Program-made: the position numbers and the translations under genes
Notes under the pieces: generated by a model
Seen by the model: only the letters and a program-made list of their open reading frames with translations
The model's database searches: none
Told to the model about the DNA's origin: nothing
Source: Subdoligranulum variabile
Lineage (GTDB): Bacteria; Bacillota; Clostridia; Oscillospirales; Ruminococcaceae
DNA length: 64,000 nucleotides
Direction of reading: 5' to 3'
Assembly: GCA_004554775.1 (NCBI GenBank)
Contig: SFKI01000001.1
Coordinates: forward strand, 124,001-188,000
Shown here: piece by piece, positions 15,734 to 24,006 of the stretch
How the letters are laid out: every line of letters starts with the position of its first letter
Position numbering within the stretch: position 1 is the stretch's first letter

Positions 15734-18169
15734 ATGAAGTTCGGTCATTTCGATGACGCCGCACGGGAGTACGTCATCACCACCCCGCGCACGCCGCTGC
15801 CATGGATCAACTACCTGGGCAGCGAGGCATTCTTCAGCCTGGTATCCCACACTGCGGGCGGCTACAGCTTTTACAAGGACGCCAAGCTGCGGCGCATCAC
15901 CCGCTACCGTTATAATAACGTACCTGCGGATTCTAACGGCCGTTACTACTATATTAAAGACGGTGAAACCATCTGGAATCCCGGCTGGCAGCCCACCCAG
16001 ACTGAGCTGGATTTTTACGAGTGCCGCCACGGCCTGGGCTACAGCGTACTGACCGGCAAAAAGAACGGCCTGGCCGCCAAGCTGGAGCTGTTCGTCCCCG
16101 TGGGTGACAACTGCGAGATCGACCGCCTGGTGCTGACCAACGAGAGTGAAAAACCGAAAACGTTTACCGTTTTCAGCTACGTAGAGTTCTGCCTGTGGAA
16201 CGCCGTGGATGATTCCACCAACTTCCAGCGCAATTTCTCGACCGGCGAGGTCGAGGTCGAGGGCAGCACGATCTACCACAAAACCGAGTACCGTGAGCGC
16301 CGCGACCACTACGCGCTGTACACCGTCAACACGCCGGTGGATGGCTTTGACACCAGCCGCGATGCGTTCCTGGGCGCCTGGCGCAGCAACGCCAACCCTG
16401 AGGTCGTCGAAAAGGGCGCCTGCACCAACTCGGTCGCACACGGCTGGGCCCCGGTCGGCGTGCATCAGGTCAACGTCACCCTGCAGCCCGGCGAAAGCCG
16501 CAGCCTGATTTATATGCTCGGCTACATCGAGAACCCCGAGGAAGAAAAATGGGCCGCGCCCGGCGTCATCAACAAGACCCGCGCGCAGGAGCTGATGGCC
16601 CGCTATACCACCGATGCGCAGGTCGACGCTGCGCTTGCCAAGCTGCACGCCCACTGGAACAGCCTGCTGTCAACCTACTCGGTCAAGAGCAGCGACGAAA
16701 AGCTCGACCGCATGGTCAATATCTGGAACCAGTACCAGTGCATGGTCACCTTCAACATGAGCCGCTCGGCCAGCTACTACGAGAGCGGCACCGGCCGCGG
16801 CATGGGCTTCCGCGACAGCTGCCAGGACCTGCTGGGCTTTGTGCATCTGATCCCCGCCCGCGCGCGGGAGCGTATTCTCGACATCGCTGCTACCCAGTTC
16901 CCCGACGGCAGTGCCTACCACCAATACCAGCCGCTGACCAAAAAGGGCAATATGGATATCGGCTCCGGCTTCAACGATGACCCGCTGTGGTTGATCGCTG
17001 CGGTGTACGCCTACCTGGGCGAGACCGGCGACACCAGCATCCTGGATGAGCAGGTCGACTTTGACAACGACCACACGCTGGCCCAGCCGCTGCTGGAACA
17101 CCTGCGCCGCAGCTTTGGCTACCTGCGTGACCACAAGGGTCCGCACGGCCTGCCGCTGATCGGCCGCGCCGACTGGAACGACTGCCTGAACCTGAACTGC
17201 TTCAGCAAAACACCGGGCGAGAGCTTCCAGACCACCGGCCCGAGCGAGGGCCCCGTGGCCGAGAGCGTGTTCATCGCCGGTATGTACGTCAAGTACGGCA
17301 ACCAGTTTGCGGAAATTCTGGACAGCACCGGCCACGCCGACGAAGCCGCCGCTGTGCGCGAGGAAACCGCCGCGATGGAGCACGCCGCCCTGACCGCCGG
17401 TTGGGACGGCAAGTGGTTCCGCCGCGCCTACGATGCTTACGGCCATGTGGTTGGCGGCGAAGAATGCGACGAGGGCAAAATCTTCATCGAGCCGCAGGGC
17501 ATGTGCGTGATGGCAGGTATCGGCACCAAGACCGGTGAGGCCGTGACCGCGCTGCAAAGCGTGAAAGACAAGCTGGACACCAAGTACGGCATTGTGCTGC
17601 TGCAGCCTGCTTACACCAAGTATCACCTTGAGTTGGGCGAGATCTCCAGCTATCCCCCGGGATACAAGGAGAATGCGGGCATCTTCTGCCACAATAACCC
17701 CTGGGTCAGCTGCGCCGAGACCGTCGTCGGCCACGGCGACCGCGCGTTTGAAATCTATAAAAAGACCTGCCCGGCCTACATCGAGGACATCAGCGAGATC
17801 CACCGTACCGAGCCGTATGTCTACAGCCAGATGGTGGCCGGCTGCGACGCCGCCACCTTCGGCGAAGCAAAGAACAGCTGGCTGACCGGCACCGCCGCCT
17901 GGACCTTTGTGGACGTGAGCCAGTATATCCTGGGCATCCAGCCCACGCTGGCCGGGCTGAAGATCGATCCCTGTATCCCGCACGAGATGGACGGCTTCAC
18001 CCTTCGCCGTGTCTGGCGCGGTGCAACGTACGAGATCACCGTCGACAACACCGCCCACGCCGAAAAGGGCGTCAAGAGCATGACTGTAGACGGCAAGCCC
18101 GTGGACGGCAGCACCCTCTCCCCCGCCCCCGAAGGCAGCACCGTGAAGGTTGCCGTTGTGATGGGGTAA
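15734..18169 (+). CDS. GH94 cellobiose (or cellodextrin) phosphorylase
   Basis: This 811-residue cytosolic enzyme matches cellobiose phosphorylases in length and N-terminus (MKFGHFDDAAREYVITTPRT). It cleaves a beta-1,4-glucan bond with phosphate to give glucose 1-phosphate and glucose. An N-terminal beta-sandwich is followed by a linker and an (alpha/alpha)6 barrel. The catalytic general acid lies in DWNDCLN (Asp480-Asp483), and YQCMVTFNMSRSASYYESG is typical of the family. AAGGAGAGG precedes the ATG, and an upstream in-frame extension through the promoter is rejected. The divergent cello-oligosaccharide-type importer supports cellobiose as substrate. Laminaribiose or chitobiose specificity is less likely but not excluded. 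Confidence 0.92.
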   Translation: MKFGHFDDAAREYVITTPRTPLPWINYLGSEAFFSLVSHTAGGYSFYKDAKLRRITRYRYNNVPADSNGRYYYIKDGETIWNPGWQPTQTELDFYECRHGLGYSVLTGKKNGLAAKLELFVPVGDNCEIDRLVLTNESEKPKTFTVFSYVEFCLWNAVDDSTNFQRNFSTGEVEVEGSTIYHKTEYRERRDHYALYTVNTPVDGFDTSRDAFLGAWRSNANPEVVEKGACTNSVAHGWAPVGVHQVNVTLQPGESRSLIYMLGYIENPEEEKWAAPGVINKTRAQELMARYTTDAQVDAALAKLHAHWNSLLSTYSVKSSDEKLDRMVNIWNQYQCMVTFNMSRSASYYESGTGRGMGFRDSCQDLLGFVHLIPARARERILDIAATQFPDGSAYHQYQPLTKKGNMDIGSGFNDDPLWLIAAVYAYLGETGDTSILDEQVDFDNDHTLAQPLLEHLRRSFGYLRDHKGPHGLPLIGRADWNDCLNLNCFSKTPGESFQTTGPSEGPVAESVFIAGMYVKYGNQFAEILDSTGHADEAAAVREETAAMEHAALTAGWDGKWFRRAYDAYGHVVGGEECDEGKIFIEPQGMCVMAGIGTKTGEAVTALQSVKDKLDTKYGIVLLQPAYTKYHLELGEISSYPPGYKENAGIFCHNNPWVSCAETVVGHGDRAFEIYKKTCPAYIEDISEIHRTEPYVYSQMVAGCDAATFGEAKNSWLTGTAAWTFVDVSQYILGIQPTLAGLKIDPCIPHEMDGFTLRRVWRGATYEITVDNTAHAEKGVKSMTVDGKPVDGSTLSPAPEGSTVKVAVVMG

Positions 18170-18183
18170 GTAACGCAATATAA

Positions 18184-18226
18184 AAAGCACCCGCCCACCG
18201 GCATTACACTGGTGGGCGGGTGCTTT
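18184..18226 (+). terminator. Terminator after GH94
   Basis: AAAGCACCCGCCCACC and GGTGGGCGGGTGCTTT form a perfect 16-bp stem with an 11-nt loop, ending in TTTGTTGG. Confidence 0.85.
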
Positions 18227-18246
18227 GTTGGTGCATAGCAAAGGAT

Positions 18247-18380
18247 AAGGCTCCCTCTGCGAGGGAGCTGGCCGCGAAGCGGAGTGAGGGAGCGAGCCTT
18301 ACCGGCATCCGAAGCTTCGGATAGTAAAAGCTTCTCTCCCCTACCCGCTCACGCGGGAGCCCCCTCTCAGAGGGGCCTTT
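18247..18380. repeat. Family B repeat (CTCCCTCTGCGAGGGAG type)
   Basis: CTCCCTCTGCGAGGGAG opens the element. GGCCGCGAAGCGGAGTGAGGG is internal, and it closes with CGCTCACGCGGGAGCCCCCTC and CAGAGGGGCCTTT. The same ordered parts recur at 44598-44770 and in part at 56401-56500. No reading frame is likely. Confidence 0.75.
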
Positions 18381-18418
18381 AGTGTTCGCTCCTACATTGC
18401 ATTTATTGTATCTTTAAA

Positions 18419-18916
18419 TTATTCTTCCTCTTTTTCTTTCTCCTTAATATCCGGTGCCAGATCGCCGCCGGGCATTTTGTGGCCGAAGGACGGGACGAAG
18501 AAGAACTTGCGGATAATAAAGATCAGCGCGATTGCTCCCACGCTGACAAGGTTCTGCACGGCATCCTCGTGCCCGACGATCATATGGCGGGCGATAGCGT
18601 AAAGCAGCACCTCCAGCACACTGCCGGGGCTGTGCTTGGCCAGCATCTTGATAAACTCAATACCGATGACAATGTCCAGCGCGCGCTCCAAAAACTCACG
18701 CACCTCCACACTGTCACCGTGGGTCAGCAGGCCCGGCATCAGCTCCAAAAGCGGTACAATGCTCAGCAGCAGCGCCACCAGCACAATGGCCGAAAGCACC
18801 ACCTCCAGCAAACCGGCCGCCTCGGCTACCTGGTCGCGAAAAACCTGCTTGACCTGTTCTTCTTTACGGTGCAGCGCGTTTCTTGCAATGCGCGGTTCGT
18901 AATCATGTAAAGCCAT
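18419..18916 (-). CDS. PsiE-like small membrane protein
   Basis: This 165-residue protein has about four hydrophobic segments (roughly 37-60, 78-95, 103-120 and 126-142). It ends in a charged tail rich in Glu and Lys. The core GIEFIKMLAKHSPGSVLEVLLYAIARHMIVGH resembles the phosphate-starvation-inducible PsiE family, whose function is unknown. The start MALHDYEP is chosen because GAGGAA lies 7 nt upstream; the ATG 15 bases earlier has its purine tract almost touching it. A promoter with TACAAT near 18955 reads toward it. It stands alone and diverges from the purine cluster. Confidence 0.65.
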   Translation of the reverse strand: MALHDYEPRIARNALHRKEEQVKQVFRDQVAEAAGLLEVVLSAIVLVALLLSIVPLLELMPGLLTHGDSVEVREFLERALDIVIGIEFIKMLAKHSPGSVLEVLLYAIARHMIVGHEDAVQNLVSVGAIALIFIIRKFFFVPSFGHKMPGGDLAPDIKEKEKEEE

Positions 18917-19140
18917 GGGGGTGTTCCTCATTTCCTAAAATCTGTATTTTTATTGTACCATACAACACCCCCGCACGGCAACAGGAAGTTTCCGCCGCAG
19001 CCCCCGCCGGGGGATTCTGCACGGCTTTTCAGCGTCCAGCTAAAGTCATACCTTTGCCCCGCAAACTCCATCAAAAACGACAAAAAGCAGCGGTCAAAAC
19101 CCACCCTCGTGGTTTTTTGGCTGAAAAAGACCAACCCATC

Positions 19141-19169
19141 TTGCAATTTGTTCGCCTACGCTTTACACT
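19141..19169 (+). promoter_or_regulatory. Promoter of the purine operon
   Basis: -35 TTGCAA (19141-19146), 17 bp, -10 TACACT (19164-19169). A leader of about 185 nt precedes purE. The upstream part of this 445-bp gap (18930-19140) holds the divergent psiE-like promoter and a short CCCCCGCCGGGGG hairpin near 18999, with no further gene. Confidence 0.7.
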
Positions 19170-19174
19170 AATCT

Positions 19175-19344
19175 TACAGGGTTTCATCTGACTTATTTAC
19201 TTATTCAGTAAAGGGGTATCTAACGTGCTGCAAGTTTCGCTGCTGATTCTTGGTCATCGTGTAGGTTCCCTGTACCCTGCCGGTATTGCAACTGAAGTAT
19301 AGCGCAGTGTACCCTTACGGGCAACGCTGCGCTTTTTGCTTTTT
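19175..19344 (+). promoter_or_regulatory. Structured leader with attenuator terminator upstream of purE
   Basis: TACAGGG (19175-19181), at the predicted 5' end, is complementary to CCCTGTA (19268-19274) and would close a multibranched domain. Inside lies the hairpin TTTACT (19196-19201) / AGTAAA (19207-19212). The octamer TGTACCCT occurs twice, at 19271-19278 and inside the terminator at 19308-19315; AGGGGTA (19212-19218) could pair with either. The terminator is AGCGCAG (19301-19307) / CTGCGCT (19327-19333) followed by TTTTTGCTTTTT. I do not recognise a guanine, PRPP, ZTP or THF aptamer here. Confidence 0.6.
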
Positions 19345-19361
19345 GGGGAAAGGAGTTTACC

Positions 19362-19859
19362 ATGAAAAAAGTTGCCATCATCATGGGGTCTGACAGTGAC
19401 TGGCCGGTCGTAAAATCAGCCTGTACCGTGCTGAAGGATTTCGGCGTGCCGTATGAGGCACACATCCTCTCGGCCCACCGCACGCCCGAGGCCGCCGCTG
19501 ACTTTGCCAAATCGGCTCGCGCCAACGGCTACGGCGTTATCCTGTGCGCAGCGGGCATGGCCGCCCACCTGGCCGGTGCCTTTGCCGCCAACACCACCCT
19601 GCCTGTGGTCGGCATCCCGATGAAAGGCGGCGCGCTGGACGGTCTGGACGCCCTGCTTGCCACCGTGCAGATGCCCAGCGGCTTCCCGGTTGCCACGGTC
19701 GCGCTGAACGGTGCCAAGAACGCCGCCTATCTGGCCGTTGCGATCCTTGCTGTTGCCGATGATGACCTGGCTGCAAAGCTGGATCAATTCCGTGCCGACA
19801 CCGCCGCCGCCATTGCCAAAAAGGATGCTGCCATTGCTGCCGAGGCCGCCGCGCTGTAA
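19362..19859 (+). CDS. purE: N5-carboxyaminoimidazole ribonucleotide mutase
   Basis: This 165-residue cytosolic enzyme produces CAIR in de novo purine synthesis. The phosphate/substrate loop MGSDSDWPVV (9-18) and SAHRTPE are present. So are CAAGMAAHLAG and the C-terminal MPSGFPVATVALNGAKNAA, so it is of the bacterial class I type that normally uses N5-CAIR. GGAAAGGAG precedes the ATG, just after the attenuator. No purK is found in the window, so N5-CAIR synthetase must lie elsewhere or this PurE must work directly with AIR and CO2. First gene of the cluster. Confidence 0.96.
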   Translation: MKKVAIIMGSDSDWPVVKSACTVLKDFGVPYEAHILSAHRTPEAAADFAKSARANGYGVILCAAGMAAHLAGAFAANTTLPVVGIPMKGGALDGLDALLATVQMPSGFPVATVALNGAKNAAYLAVAILAVADDDLAAKLDQFRADTAAAIAKKDAAIAAEAAAL

Positions 19860-19908
19860 GGCGTAAAAAATCCCGCCAAAATTCATAAGGCAACTCCTCA
19901 CAATTTTC

Positions 19909-19937
19909 TTGCACATTGTCTGAAAACAGGGTACAAT
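19909..19937 (+). promoter_or_regulatory. Internal promoter upstream of purC
   Basis: -35 TTGCAC (19909-19914), a 17-bp spacer and a consensus -10 TACAAT (19932-19937) lie in the 131-bp purE-purC gap. It could drive purC onward independently of the purE attenuator. Confidence 0.65.
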
Positions 19938-19990
19938 GAAAGTGCCCGCTACTTATTATAATACACAACTATAAAAAGGAGCGTTTTACG

Positions 19991-20704
19991 ATGAATTACG
20001 AAGTTAAAGAGCAGATGTACGAAGGCAAAGCCAAGCAGGTTTTCGCTACCAGCGACCCCGAGATCGTTATGGTCCACTACAAGGACGATGCCACCGCCGG
20101 TGACGGCGAGAAGAAGGGCACCATCCGCGACAAGGGCATCGTGAACAACAAGCTCTCCAACGCCCTGATGCAGAAGCTGGAGAAAGAGGGCATCCCCACC
20201 CACTACGTGCAGGAGATCAACGACCGCGACACCTTCGTGAAGAAGGTCGAGATCGTGCCCCTGGAGGTCATCGTCCGCAACGTCGCCGCTGGCCACTTCA
20301 CCCTGCGCATGGGCGTGCCCGAGGGTACCCAGTTCAAGACCCCCATCCTCGAGTTCAGCTACAAGAACGACGATCTGCATGACCCGTTCATCAACCACTA
20401 CTACGCCCTGGCTCTCGACCTGGCTACCCAGGAGGAGATCGACACCATCACCAAGTACGCCTTTAAGGTCAACGAGATCCTGAAGAAGATCCTGCTGGAT
20501 GCCAACATCCGCCTGATCGACTTCAAGCTCGAGTTTGGCCGCTTGCCCGACGGCACCATCATCCTGGCCGACGAGATCAGCCCCGACACCTGCCGTTTCT
20601 GGGATGCCACCACCGGTGCGCATCTGGACAAGGATCTGTTCCGCCGCAACCTGGGCGGCGAGGCCGACGCCTACCAGGAAGTTATGAAGCGCCTGCTGGG
20701 TTGA
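19991..20704 (+). CDS. purC: SAICAR synthetase
   Basis: This 237-residue ATP-dependent ligase joins CAIR and aspartate to SAICAR. The N-terminus QMYEGKAKQVF contains the ATP loop. VEIVPLEVIVRNVAAGH and LIDFKLEFGR with DEISPDTCRFWD are the PurC signatures. Length is normal. AAAAAGGAG precedes the ATG. It follows purE and precedes purF by 38 bp. Confidence 0.97.
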   Translation: MNYEVKEQMYEGKAKQVFATSDPEIVMVHYKDDATAGDGEKKGTIRDKGIVNNKLSNALMQKLEKEGIPTHYVQEINDRDTFVKKVEIVPLEVIVRNVAAGHFTLRMGVPEGTQFKTPILEFSYKNDDLHDPFINHYYALALDLATQEEIDTITKYAFKVNEILKKILLDANIRLIDFKLEFGRLPDGTIILADEISPDTCRFWDATTGAHLDKDLFRRNLGGEADAYQEVMKRLLG

Positions 20705-20742
20705 TGGATACCACGCCCGACAAACGGAACGGAGCAATCTGA

Positions 20743-22215
20743 ATGAGCGAAATTTCTCAATACACCGAAGCCCTGCACGAAGAGTGCGGCGTCTTTGGCA
20801 TGTACGATAAAACCGGCGAGACCGACATGGTCAGTGCCGTATACAGCGCACTGTACGCCTTGCAGCACCGCGGGCAGGAAAGCTGCGGCATCGCCCTGAA
20901 TGTGGACGGTGTGCTTTCCGGCCACCGCGATCTGGGGCTGGTGAGCGAGGTGTTCACCAAGCGCGTGCTGGAGGATCTGCCGCGCGGCGCCAAGATGGCA
21001 ACCGGCCACGTGCGCTATGCCACGGCAGGCCAGCGCAGCCGGTCCAACGCGCAGCCGATGGTTCTGCATCACTGCAAAGGTGCGATGGCTGTCTGCCACA
21101 ACGGCAACCTGGTCAACGCCCCCAAGCTGCGCCGCAAGCTGGAGATGAGTGGTTCCATCTTCCACGGCACGTCCGACACTGAGGTCATTGCCTATCTGCT
21201 GACCCAGAACCGCCTGCTGACCCCCAACATTGAGATGGCCGTCAGCCGCACGATGGATGACATCGAGGGTGCGTATTCCCTGGTCATCATGACCCATACC
21301 AAGCTGATCGCCGCGCGCGACCCCAACGGGTTCCGCCCGCTGTGCATTGGCGAACTGCCCGATGGTTCCGGCTGGGCCTTTGCCAGTGAAAGCTGCGCCC
21401 TGGACGCTGTAGGCGCCCGGTTTGTGCGCGACGTACGCCCCGGCGAGATCGTCATTGCCGACCACAACGGCCTGCGCAGCATCGAGGACCATTGCAGCAC
21501 CGCCCCCCACACGTTGTGCGTGTTTGAGTACATCTACTTTGCCCGCCCGGATTCCATCATCGAGGGTACCTGCGTACACGAAGCCCGACTGCAGGCCGGT
21601 CGTTTTCTCGCACAGGAGCATCCTGTCGAGGCCGATGTCGTCATTGGTGCGCCGGATTCCGGCCTGGACGCCGCACTGGGTTACGCCCAGGAGAGCGGCA
21701 TTCCCTACGGCGTGGGCTTTATCAAGAACAAATATGTCGGCCGCACGTTCATTCAGGGCAGCCAGGCCCAGCGCGAAAGCAGCGTGCGCATTAAGCTGAA
21801 CGCGATCTCTTCCACCGTTAAGGGCAAGCGCGTTGTGTTGGTCGATGACTCGATCGTGCGAGGTACCACAAGCGCCCGCACCATCCGCCTGCTGCGCGAA
21901 GCGGGTGCCTCCGAGGTACACTACCGCATCAGCGCCCCGCCGTTCGTCCATCCGTGCTATTTCGGCACCGATATCCCGGACGAAAAGGACCTGATTGCCA
22001 CCGGGCATACGGTCGAGGAGATCAATCAGATGGTTGGCTCCGACACGCTGGGTTACTTAAGCATCGAGCATGTGCAGCAGCTGGCCATCCACAGCAAGTG
22101 CGGTTTCTGCACCGGCTGCTTTACCGGCCAGTACCCCGTGGCCCCGCCCACCGAGACGATGGACATCGTCTACGACAAACCGTTGAGCCAGTCGAACAGC
22201 AAGAAAAAGTTGTAA
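20743..22215 (+). CDS. purF: Amidophosphoribosyltransferase
   Basis: This 490-residue enzyme commits PRPP to purine synthesis by forming phosphoribosylamine with glutamine. A 14-residue propeptide would be cut to expose catalytic Cys15 in HEECGVFGMYD (class II glutaminase). The PRPP loop VVLVDDSIVRGTTS lies near residues 363-376. Cysteines including the terminal CGFCTGCFTGQYP fit the [4Fe-4S]-type PurF of Firmicutes. GGAG stands 8 nt before the ATG. Allosteric feedback by nucleotides is expected from the family. Confidence 0.97.
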   Translation: MSEISQYTEALHEECGVFGMYDKTGETDMVSAVYSALYALQHRGQESCGIALNVDGVLSGHRDLGLVSEVFTKRVLEDLPRGAKMATGHVRYATAGQRSRSNAQPMVLHHCKGAMAVCHNGNLVNAPKLRRKLEMSGSIFHGTSDTEVIAYLLTQNRLLTPNIEMAVSRTMDDIEGAYSLVIMTHTKLIAARDPNGFRPLCIGELPDGSGWAFASESCALDAVGARFVRDVRPGEIVIADHNGLRSIEDHCSTAPHTLCVFEYIYFARPDSIIEGTCVHEARLQAGRFLAQEHPVEADVVIGAPDSGLDAALGYAQESGIPYGVGFIKNKYVGRTFIQGSQAQRESSVRIKLNAISSTVKGKRVVLVDDSIVRGTTSARTIRLLREAGASEVHYRISAPPFVHPCYFGTDIPDEKDLIATGHTVEEINQMVGSDTLGYLSIEHVQQLAIHSKCGFCTGCFTGQYPVAPPTETMDIVYDKPLSQSNSKKKL

Positions 22216-22236
22216 GCCGGGATTTGCCGTGCCTTT

Positions 22237-22339
22237 GCAGGGGCGGCCATTGGCCGCTTGCGGGCGGATCTGGAATCCGCCGCTACGCGGCACCATGCAC
22301 GGCCGTTTCCCGCAGGGGCGCATTTCCTGTGCGCCCGTC
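22237..22339. repeat. GTAGGGGCG-type repeat, degenerate copy
   Basis: GCAGGGGCGGCCATTGGCCG, GGCGGATCTGGAATCCGCC and GGGGCGCATTTCCTGTGCGCCC occur between purF and purM. The opening T and the closing CCCCTAC are altered, so this copy has decayed. Confidence 0.7.
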
Positions 22340-22372
22340 AAGCCCGCAAAATAATCCGCAAGGAGATTTACT

Positions 22373-23413
22373 ATGGAAAAAAGCTATTCTGCCAGCTACG
22401 CCGCAGCAGGCGTGGATATCACGGCCGGGTATCGTTCGGTCGAACTGATGAAACAGTATGTTGCCCGCACCATGACCGAGAACTGCATCGGCGGGCTGGG
22501 CGGCTTCGGCGGCCTGTTTGAGTTGGACTGCTCCGGCATGGAGCACCCCGTCCTCATCTCCGGCACCGATGGCGTTGGCACCAAGCTGCGCATCGCCATG
22601 CTGCTGGACAAGCACGACACCATCGGCATTGACTGCGTGGCCATGTGCGTCAACGACGTGATCTGCGCCGGTGCCAAGCCGCTGGTTTTCCTGGATTACA
22701 TCGCCTGCGGCAAGAATATTCCCGAAAAGATTGCCGAGATCGTCAAGGGCGTGGCCGAGGGCTGCGTGCAGGCAGGCTGCTCCCTGGTGGGCGGCGAAAC
22801 TGCCGAGCATCCCGGCATGATGCCCGAGGATGAGTACGATCTGGCCGGCTTCACCGTCGGCGTCGTCGATAAGGCCAAGATCCTGGACAACTCCACCATG
22901 CAGGCGGGCGACGTGATCATCGCCCTGCCCTCTACCGGCGTACACTCCAACGGTTTCTCGCTGGTACGCAAGATTTTTGATATTGACAACAACCCCGATG
23001 TGCTGAAAAAGACCTTTGACGGCATGGACAAGCCCCTGGGCGAAGCCCTGCTGGCCCCCACCCGCATCTACGTCAAGCCCGTGCTGGCTGTGATGGATGA
23101 GGTCAAGGTCAAGGGCGTTTCCCACATCACCGGCGGCGGCTTTTACGAGAACATCCCCCGCAGCCTGAAGAAAGGCTGCGCCGCCCGCGTCGCCAAGGCC
23201 GATGTGCGCACCCCTGCCCTGTTTAATGTGATGCAGCGCGAGGGCGGCATCAACGAGCACGACATGTTCAACACCTTCAACATGGGCGTTGGCATGGTGC
23301 TGACCGTTGCGCCCGAGGACGCCGACAAGGCCATTGCCATCCTGCAGGCCCACGGCGAGGACGCCTACCGCCTGGGCACCATCGTGGACGGCGACGGGGT
23401 AGAGCTGGTATGA
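22373..23413 (+). CDS. purM: Phosphoribosylformylglycinamidine cyclo-ligase (AIR synthetase)
   Basis: This 346-residue ATP-dependent enzyme closes the imidazole ring of FGAM to give AIR. It has the PurM-fold signature SGTDGVGTKLRIA, with GGETAEHPGMM and SHITGGGFYENIPR. CAAGGAG precedes the ATG. Its stop overlaps the purN start by four bases (ATGA), which implies translational coupling. Confidence 0.97.
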   Translation: MEKSYSASYAAAGVDITAGYRSVELMKQYVARTMTENCIGGLGGFGGLFELDCSGMEHPVLISGTDGVGTKLRIAMLLDKHDTIGIDCVAMCVNDVICAGAKPLVFLDYIACGKNIPEKIAEIVKGVAEGCVQAGCSLVGGETAEHPGMMPEDEYDLAGFTVGVVDKAKILDNSTMQAGDVIIALPSTGVHSNGFSLVRKIFDIDNNPDVLKKTFDGMDKPLGEALLAPTRIYVKPVLAVMDEVKVKGVSHITGGGFYENIPRSLKKGCAARVAKADVRTPALFNVMQREGGINEHDMFNTFNMGVGMVLTVAPEDADKAIAILQAHGEDAYRLGTIVDGDGVELV

Positions 23414-24003
23414 AGCGTGTAGCAGTTCTGGTCTCCGGCGGCGGCACCAACCTGCAGGCCCTGCTGGAAAGTGAACAGCGCGGCGAGAATCCCAACGGCA
23501 AGATCGTGCTGGTCGTTGCCAGCAAGCCCGGCGTTTACGCGCTGGAACGCGCCGCCTGCTTCGGCGTGGAATCCGCTGTTGTTAGCCGCAAAGACTACGC
23601 CGACAGTGCCGCCTTTGACGCTGCTTTGCTGGATACGCTGCAAAGCCACAGCATTGACGTCGTCGTGCTGGCAGGCTTCTTGAGCGTGCTGGGCGAAAAG
23701 GTCATTGCCGCCTACCGCAATAAGATCATCAACGTGCATCCCAGCCTGATCCCCAGCTTTTGTGGCCCCGGCTTCTACGGGCTGAAGGTCCACGAGGCTG
23801 CGCTGGCCCGGGGTGTCAAGCTGACCGGCGCGACCGTGCATCTGGTCAACGAGGAATGCGACGGCGGGCCGATCCTGCTGCAAAAGGCCGTGGCTGTCCA
23901 GCCCGGCGACACCCCCGAGGTACTGCAAAAGCGCGTAATGGTCGAGGCCGAATGGAAGCTGCTGCCCAAAGCCCTTGCCATGGTTTGCAGCGATGAGGTA
24001 TAA
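23410..24003 (+). CDS. purN: Phosphoribosylglycinamide formyltransferase
   Basis: This 197-residue enzyme formylates GAR using 10-formyl-THF, the product of fhs and folD. The N-terminus RVAVLVSGGGTNLQALL binds substrate phosphate. The catalytic Asn-His pair lies in KIINVHPSLIPSF and the Asp in VHLVNEECDGGPI. The start overlaps purM by 4 bp. It is followed after 3 bp by the IMP cyclohydrolase gene. Confidence 0.97.
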   Translation: MKRVAVLVSGGGTNLQALLESEQRGENPNGKIVLVVASKPGVYALERAACFGVESAVVSRKDYADSAAFDAALLDTLQSHSIDVVVLAGFLSVLGEKVIAAYRNKIINVHPSLIPSFCGPGFYGLKVHEAALARGVKLTGATVHLVNEECDGGPILLQKAVAVQPGDTPEVLQKRVMVEAEWKLLPKALAMVCSDEV

Positions 24004-24006
24004 ACA

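Noticed and set aside
19175..19361. Guanine (purine) or PRPP riboswitch upstream of purE
   Set aside because: The conserved three-way-junction bases of the purine aptamer and the ykkC-type core motifs are absent, so only an unassigned leader is reported.
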